Notes under the pieces: model-generated | Databases searched by the model: none | Told to the model about the DNA's origin: nothing | The model's input: only the letters and a program-made list of their open reading frames with translations | Origin: a virus | Direction: 5' to 3' (one strand) | IMG/VR virus record: IMGVR_UViG_3300037264_006835 | Span: 1-31,342 of that record | Length of the DNA stretch: 31,342 nt | Shown: positions 27,721 to 31,342 of the stretch, in pieces | How the letters are laid out: the number at the start of each line of letters is the position of its first letter | How positions within the stretch are numbered: the first letter of the stretch is position 1 | Position numbers and translations under genes: made by a program

Positions 27721-28132
27721 CATCATCGACCCGACCCCTCACCCCTTCCTAACCGAGTTCCTGGACCCCGCCGGCTACCTCACCGGCGTCTGCCCGCTCT
27801 GTGTGACTGGATTCTCCTCGACCCCTAACGGCGTAGGCATACGCATTGCCCGCGGATCGGTCCCCGATCAATTTTTCGTTGCGGGTCCGGCCCGCGACGT
27901 ATCCAACCGCCTCAAAGCCGCCTTGGACATGGCCGAGAACAGTTTGATGGCTGTCTTGTTCCGCAACGACATAGTCATGCTCGAAGACCGTCTGTTGAAG
28001 CGCCTCGTGGATTTGATACCGCACACCGACCCCGCCCTCGTCGCCAAGACGGTACGCGACGAACTCGAAAAGATGGCCTCCGGCGATCCATCGACCGCCG
28101 GAGGCAAGAAAGCCAAACGCACCGACCTCTAG
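27698..28132 (+). CDS. hypothetical partner of the nuclease, 144 aa
   Basis: The ATG at 27698 overlaps the nuclease gene and has AAGGA eight bases upstream, so the pair is co-translated. Residues 1-60 contain one CPLC knuckle (about residues 33-36) and a strand-rich core. Residues 65-125 are helical (LKAALDMAENSLMAVLF, DRLLKRLVDLIPHTDPALVAKTV), and the C-terminus is Lys-rich. Family not recognised. Its TAG stop overlaps the TAG of the convergent minus-strand gene by two bases, within a TCTAGA palindrome. Confidence 0.65.
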   Translation: MPVQRQPDIIDPTPHPFLTEFLDPAGYLTGVCPLCVTGFSSTPNGVGIRIARGSVPDQFFVAGPARDVSNRLKAALDMAENSLMAVLFRNDIVMLEDRLLKRLVDLIPHTDPALVAKTVRDELEKMASGDPSTAGGKKAKRTDL

Positions 28133-28380
28133 AACAACAACTCGGTCAAGACAACAACCAACGCGACCACCAGGCACAAGCCGACGATCACCGCATGGGC
28201 GTCGTGTCTCATGTCCGCCTCCCCGCGCCGGGTCCGAATCGCCACGCCGTTTCTCGTTTGGGGTTTGCGGTGGTCGGCCCACGATCTCAGCGGGCGGACC
28301 GGCGAGGGGCCGAACAAGACAGAGCGAACCAACACCGCTTCGCGCATGGTTTCTTCGGTTTCTTCACTCTCGTGTTTCAT
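28129..28380 (-). CDS. C-terminally anchored membrane protein, 83 aa, with possible internal start
   Basis: The ATG at 28380 overlaps the previous stop (ATGA) and has GAGG upstream. The first 56 residues are charged and soluble; the last 24 form one membrane helix (VIVGLCLVVALVVVLTELLF). A second ATG at 28212 (residue 57), preceded by GGGGAGG at ideal spacing, would make a 27-aa peptide that is almost only the helix. Two products from one frame recall holin/antiholin dual starts, but a single helix is little evidence. No lysin is adjacent in the window. Confidence 0.6.
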   Translation of the reverse strand: MKHESEETEETMREAVLVRSVLFGPSPVRPLRSWADHRKPQTRNGVAIRTRRGEADMRHDAHAVIVGLCLVVALVVVLTELLF

Positions 28381-28676
28381 CGTGCATCCCTCGGTATGTT
28401 CGCGTCGAGCACCAGCCCGGCATCGACGCCTAGTTCCTGTTTAACCAGCACCGCACGTTGCGGCACCACCACCACCACCGCGACCTGCCCCTGGTCCCCT
28501 ATCGGGGCCTCAACGTCGTTGGTCGCCAGCGTTTCGAGCACCGCCGACCACAGTTGATCCATCGCCCCCGGGCGCATGTAGGGTTCCAGAATGAAGGGGT
28601 CCAGCACCAATAGGATATTGCTCTCCGTCGAGGCGAACCCCAGGGGCTTCACCCTCCGTAGTTGTTGCATGTCCAT
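28377..28676 (-). CDS. hypothetical protein, 99 aa
   Basis: The ATG at 28676 follows TAGGAG at good spacing. The product is mixed alpha/beta: ILLVLDPFILEPYMRP, a helix at MDQLWSAVLETL, then a strongly hydrophobic strand QVAVVVVVPQRAVLV. The hydrophobic run is short and Pro-broken, so it is probably a buried strand rather than a membrane segment. Family unknown. It lies in the operon driven by the 29091-29119 promoter. Confidence 0.65.
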   Translation of the reverse strand: MDMQQLRRVKPLGFASTESNILLVLDPFILEPYMRPGAMDQLWSAVLETLATNDVEAPIGDQGQVAVVVVVPQRAVLVKQELGVDAGLVLDANIPRDAR

Positions 28677-28764
28677 CGTTATCTCCTATCCGCGACGCGG
28701 GGCGGGGCGACGTGTGCAGGCACGCCATCTACGTCCCCGCTCCCGCGTGAGGATACTCACTCAA

Positions 28765-29025
28765 TCATCCGCCCCAAGACTCAAGGGTCTTGGGGCTGCC
28801 GGATCCACAATCTTCATCCTGAACCAACACAAGTTCCGGGCCGTCTTTGAACGCCTTTTGCAGCTCGTTCCACTCCCGCCAACATCGCGTGCAGCAGGTG
28901 TACCGCGGGGACTTGCTCCGCCCGATCTTGTCACCGACCCGCAGGACGTGACCGCAGCCGCCCATCTGCGGGAACCTCACGGTGTACTCCGAACACTCAA
29001 AATACTGGGCTTGAACTTCACTCAT
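28765..29025 (-). CDS. small zinc-binding protein, first gene of its operon, 86 aa
   Basis: I choose ATG 29025 (GAGGA five bases upstream) over an open extension to 29154, because a promoter lies at 29091-29119. Potential metal ligands are C11, C24, H26 and C44/C45/C48 (GGCGHVLRVGD and CCTRCWREW), resembling a treble-clef or zinc-ribbon knuckle pair. The C-terminus is acidic. Role unknown; small zinc proteins made first from a phage operon are sometimes regulators. Confidence 0.65.
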   Translation of the reverse strand: MSEVQAQYFECSEYTVRFPQMGGCGHVLRVGDKIGRSKSPRYTCCTRCWREWNELQKAFKDGPELVLVQDEDCGSGSPKTLESWGG

Positions 29026-29040
29026 TTGGTCCTCACTTTC

Positions 29041-29067
29041 GTCGCCCGGCGACCCCCGCCGGCGGGG
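29041..29067 (-). other. two palindromes in the leader of the 86-aa gene
   Basis: CCCCGCCGGCGGGG (29054-29067) is a perfect 14-bp palindrome. GTCGCC/GGCGAC (29041-29053) makes a second short stem. Both lie between the promoter start point and the ribosome-binding site, so they would fold in the 5' leader. Confidence 0.45.
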
Positions 29068-29090
29068 TGAGGCGCACGCCCCACGGCATA

Positions 29091-29119
29091 AGTATACCAT
29101 ATATCGACGCAATATACAA
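29091..29119 (-). promoter_or_regulatory. extended -10 sigma70-type promoter
   Basis: On the minus strand TTGTAT (29119-29114) is 17 bases before TATACT (29096-29091), which is preceded by TGG, an extended -10 feature. This is the best complete promoter in the window. It sits in AT-rich sequence and points at the 86-aa zinc protein. Confidence 0.7.
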
Positions 29120-29170
29120 TGCCGATCCCTAACAAAATCAGAACAATTCAACATTTCTCAACATTCGTGA

Positions 29171-29273
29171 GGCGGTCGCTAATTCTCGTCCGACCGCTTT
29201 TGACGAGTGCAACAAAGAGCAGTAGTCGTTGTCAGATCAGTACTTATGATTAGCTAAAGGCGGTCGCTAATTC
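29171..29273. repeat. direct repeat GGCGGTCGCTAATTC, two copies in an AT-rich spacer
   Basis: The 15-bp block occurs at 29171-29185 and 29259-29273. Each copy is followed, after 36 and 40 bases respectively, by GTGCAACAAA (29207-29216 and 29299-29308). The unit is thus a two-block repeat of about 50 bp, repeated once. The first copy also pairs with CGACCGC (29190-29196) as a 7-bp stem followed by TTTT on the plus strand. Protein-binding sites or a replication/transcription control region are possible. This spacer holds no gene I can support. Confidence 0.65.
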
Positions 29274-29304
29274 AATGTATCAACATTTTGCCCACCCAGT
29301 GCAA

Positions 29305-29339
29305 CAAAAAAGCCGTTCGGGGGGACATCCCGAACGGCT
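29305..29339 (-). terminator. strong intrinsic terminator after the fibre block
   Basis: An 11-bp perfect stem, AGCCGTTCGGG/CCCGAACGGCT (29311-29321 and 29329-29339), has a seven-base loop and is followed on the minus strand by six T. It ends leftward transcription from the fibre-side genes before the next promoter. Confidence 0.9.
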
Positions 29340-29382
29340 CGGCGCATCCAAGAGCGGTGGTGAACGCCCCTGGTCGTGAAGA

Positions 29383-29451
29383 TTAGGTTTTGCCGCAGAC
29401 CACCAAGGCCCCGGGCAGTCCCGCGGCGATGGAGTCCAGTTTCTTTTTCAT
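29383..29451 (-). CDS. possible 22-aa coupled micro-ORF
   Basis: ATG 29451 overlaps the stop of the preceding gene (ATGA) and the frame ends at TAA 29385-29383, just before the terminator. The peptide (MKKKLDSIAAGLPGALVVCGKT) has a basic start and a short hydrophobic part. It has only a weak ribosome-binding site. It could be a real micro-protein or a chance overlap. Confidence 0.3.
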   Translation of the reverse strand: MKKKLDSIAAGLPGALVVCGKT

Positions 29452-29705
29452 TTGCTTCGCTTGCCTTTCTTGCCGTTCAAGGAACTCTGTTGCAGCTCGC
29501 CGAGGATCTGCCGGAAGGTCGGCGACTCCCGGGCGAAGGTCGCCAGGGCGTTGGCCGCGGACCCGAAGCGCCCGGCGCCCGCGAACGCCGCGGCGATCAC
29601 CTCGTCATATTCGCCGTGGCGACAGCCGGTGAGCAGGATGATGGAACTATTCGGGCCGCGCCGCTTGTAGAGCGTTTTGCCTTTGTCCTTCTCTTTGGCC
29701 TTCAT
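29448..29705 (-). CDS. hypothetical basic protein, 85 aa
   Basis: I choose ATG 29705; the longer open frame to 29900 overlaps the preceding gene and has poor composition. The product starts and ends Lys-rich (MKAKEKDKGK, NGKKGKRSK), with a helical middle rich in Ala/Gly/Phe (VIAAAFAGAGRFGSAANALATFARESPTFRQIL). Family unknown. The ribosome-binding site is weak, so it may depend on upstream translation. Confidence 0.6.
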   Translation of the reverse strand: MKAKEKDKGKTLYKRRGPNSSIILLTGCRHGEYDEVIAAAFAGAGRFGSAANALATFARESPTFRQILGELQQSSLNGKKGKRSK

Positions 29706-29736
29706 AGCCGGCGTTATACGTCCTATCGAACGGCTG

Positions 29737-29982
29737 TCAAGGGGCTGGGGCGGATTTTCGGATGAGTTGCAGCAAGACCATGTCCGCCATCTCCCCCAGG
29801 CCCGTGCGGACGCTTTCGAGGGGCACACCGAATCCTTTAAACTTCGCGAACACCGGCTGATGCTCGCCGGGCATGACGATGTTCCCCACCTTGTAGCCAA
29901 GGACGTACGCCGACACGTGTTCGACGACCTCCCTCTTCAGGGACGGCTCACTTGGTAAATCCGGTTCGATTGTGATTCGCAT
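29737..29982 (-). CDS. hypothetical protein, 81 aa
   Basis: The ATG at 29982 has AAAGGAACC upstream and lies 12 bases after the fibre-like gene. The product starts with a strand (MRITIEPDLPSE), then has helices at EVVEHVSAYVLGYKVGN and VRTGLGEMADMVLLQLIRKS. It is soluble and of unknown family. Its position after a fibre gene allows a chaperone or assembly role, which is a guess. Confidence 0.65.
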   Translation of the reverse strand: MRITIEPDLPSEPSLKREVVEHVSAYVLGYKVGNIVMPGEHQPVFAKFKGFGVPLESVRTGLGEMADMVLLQLIRKSAPAP

Positions 29983-29994
29983 GGGGTTCCTTTT

Positions 29995-31342
29995 CTAAAT
30001 CCATGAAACGTGCAACTTCGGCTGATCCGCCGGTACGCTGATAAAGTCCTTTGAATGGGCACTCACGAGCTTAACGCCCGCACTCTCCGTCACAATCTTC
30101 AACAGCATGTGAAGCTGCTTGCCCCTGTTGTTCATGGCATCTTGTGCCAGTCCGGCCAAGCCCGGGAGGCTCGTAAAACCCTCCGGCCCAAGTTCCCAAT
30201 CAACGTTGACCGGGTCCGTGTCCGTGAAGTCCCCGCCCGGCGTTGTCCAAGGTAATCCGGAGTCGTAGATGTTCCAGGTGCATAGCAGCTCTACCCAGTT
30301 GGGCTGCGTGAGACGATGTACCTTTGCGGGAACGGAGTTTACCAGGGAGAACTCGTGCAACACCAGATGACATTCAACGATGGTCGCTCCGTCCGGGACA
30401 TCACCTAAATTGTAGTGCAATAGGGTCCGCACGCGGTGTAGGCTTCCCGCGTCGTTGCCAACGTCCCAGGAACCGGCACCGCCGTAGTTTGTATCCGGCT
30501 CTAGAAATCCGTTGCCGACGATTTGAGTGTCTTTCGTCGCCCCTAAGATGAGGGTGTTGGGGATTGGGACCGCAACCCCGCGAATCGCTATCAGGTGGGC
30601 CGCCATGCGTTTGCCGGTGCCGACGGGTTCCGACTCCGCGAACTGGGAGCGATATTCCTTGCCGTCCAACAGGAAAATCCCCGGCGTCCTCTGCCGCACG
30701 TGGGCCGTTTCTATCGTGGACAACTGCGATCCCACCACCGGCTCGGCGTCGGTCTCGTTGTACACCCTGGCATAAACCGTCCCCGGCGACGCCCGCATGT
30801 AAGTCTCGAATACAAAGAAGTTTCCGAACCAGTTGTCCGCCGTGTACAGGAACGGCCGCCCATAGGACGTCCATGTCCCAATCGGGCTGCGAACGCAGTC
30901 CCAGGGCAATTCGTCGGCGATCCAGGGCGCGACGTAACCCAGAACGTCGTCAAAATACTCGCAGGCTGGGAGCGACGGCGGGGGCACCGCGGCGATCCCC
31001 GGAAGCTCCTCGTCCATCTGCGGGTAAACGAACCCCAGCTCCGCGTCGAGCAGCGGCGACTCCTGCACCGCGGGGACCGCGGCCGCGGGGGCCTTGCTTC
31101 CCGCTTCCGGCTCATCCGGGATCGGGGCGATGACCAGGTGCAGCTCGTCAAACAGGAAACCGCCGACGCTGAACGTCGAGGGCAGGGCCACGAACGGAGG
31201 CGGAGGCTCTTCGATCAGGTCCAACGGGCGGAACGCCAACGGATCGAGGATGTTCCCGTCGAAGGTGACGAAGCTCCGCGGCAGGGCCACGAACGGCGGT
31301 GGTGGTTCTTCCACCAGGTCCAACGGGCGGAACGCCAACGGA
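29995..31342 (-). CDS. fibre-like protein with C-terminal DNRLRE-type domain; partial, start lies past right edge
   Basis: The frame is open to the right edge and the repeat unit continues across it, so the true start is outside. The visible 448 residues begin with a Pro-rich 33-residue repeat (LAFRPLDLVEEPPPPFVALP core). More degenerate units follow to about residue 145 (FDELHLVIAPIPDEP, LLDAELGFVYPQMDEE, FDDVLGYVAPWIADE). A strand-rich middle part (about 150-260) precedes a DNRLRE-type beta-sandwich (about 268-447): a Thr-Asp start, NYGG, RTLLHYNLGDVPDGATI, a Trp/Thr-Trp-Asn block and a final PKLHVSW strand. DNRLRE domains occur in secreted and carbohydrate-binding proteins. Inference: a virion fibre or receptor-binding protein. 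Confidence 0.8.
   Translation of the reverse strand, partial: PLAFRPLDLVEEPPPPFVALPRSFVTFDGNILDPLAFRPLDLIEEPPPPFVALPSTFSVGGFLFDELHLVIAPIPDEPEAGSKAPAAAVPAVQESPLLDAELGFVYPQMDEELPGIAAVPPPSLPACEYFDDVLGYVAPWIADELPWDCVRSPIGTWTSYGRPFLYTADNWFGNFFVFETYMRASPGTVYARVYNETDAEPVVGSQLSTIETAHVRQRTPGIFLLDGKEYRSQFAESEPVGTGKRMAAHLIAIRGVAVPIPNTLILGATKDTQIVGNGFLEPDTNYGGAGSWDVGNDAGSLHRVRTLLHYNLGDVPDGATIVECHLVLHEFSLVNSVPAKVHRLTQPNWVELLCTWNIYDSGLPWTTPGGDFTDTDPVNVDWELGPEGFTSLPGLAGLAQDAMNNRGKQLHMLLKIVTESAGVKLVSAHSKDFISVPADQPKLHVSWI
31221..31342 (-). repeat. 99-bp coding repeat in the fibre-like gene
   Basis: Two near-identical 33-codon units (starts at about 31239 and 31338) encode the same LAFRPLDL(V/I)EEPPPPFVALP core. 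The second unit runs off the right edge, so the copy number is unknown. Such period-33 Pro/Glu repeats suggest an extended stalk. Confidence 0.85.

Noticed and set aside
29171-29200. Plus-strand terminator for the nuclease cassette
   Set aside because: The 7-bp stem with TTTT is about 1 kb past the cassette end, with opposite-strand genes between. I list it only within the repeat.
29448-29900. 150-codon version of the 85-aa gene
   Set aside because: The first 65 codons overlap the 81-aa gene and are Ser/Arg/Cys-rich noise; the part from ATG 29705 has normal composition.
1-31342. CRISPR array, tRNA, rRNA, insertion sequence or integrase
   Set aside because: No regular spaced repeats, cloverleaf, rRNA stretch, transposase or recombinase motif was seen by eye. 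A covariance-model scan could overturn the tRNA part.

Overview
The window reads as part of a GC-rich, tailed double-stranded DNA phage (free or integrated). It carries a nearly continuous leftward (minus-strand) virion operon. The layout is podovirus-like: large terminase, portal, scaffold, HK97-fold capsid, a head-completion adaptor, a hub/stabilisation-like protein and alanine/glycine-rich internal-virion-type proteins. No sheath, tape measure or tail-tube gene is visible. No tRNA, rRNA, CRISPR, replication, integrase or clear endolysin gene is seen. The host cannot be named. A perfect chromosomal-type ParB site suggests a link to a bacterium with a ParABS system.

Reading in the direction of transcription (right to left). 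At 31342-29383 there is a partial fibre-like protein with a C-terminal DNRLRE-type domain, two small genes and a micro-ORF, closed by a strong terminator. An AT-rich spacer (29103-29310) follows, with 15-bp direct repeats and a good extended -10 promoter. That promoter drives a zinc-binding small protein, an unknown protein and a C-terminally anchored membrane protein (29025-28129). A rightward two-gene cassette (27265-28132) then interrupts the operon. It consists of a DUF1064-type nuclease and an unknown partner, has its own promoter, and shares its stop codon with the convergent gene. Leftward transcription restarts from a promoter overlapping that of the cassette, through a 5' leader holding four G5 runs. 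It then runs through short overlapping genes into terminase (25350-23608), a carbohydrate-binding-like structural protein, three tiny genes, portal, scaffold, capsid, two capsid-associated proteins, adaptor, hub and internal-virion genes.

Positions 9537-1 are one uninterrupted minus-strand reading frame of 3179 codons that runs off the left edge. It encodes a polyvalent-type giant protein: a repeat-bearing virion-protein-like N-terminal third, a proline-rich linker, an N6-adenine-type DNA methylase, a superfamily-2 helicase and a long C-terminal tail. The architecture resembles the DarB-type, virion-delivered anti-restriction proteins that enter the cell with phage DNA.

The most interesting signals are: a perfect parS palindrome inside the giant gene (7711-7726); a 100-codon gene with a strong ribosome-binding site nested out of frame in its linker-coding part (5981-5679); overlapping divergent promoters plus a G-quadruplex-type leader at 27164-27263; and repeated modules inside the giant gene and the fibre gene.
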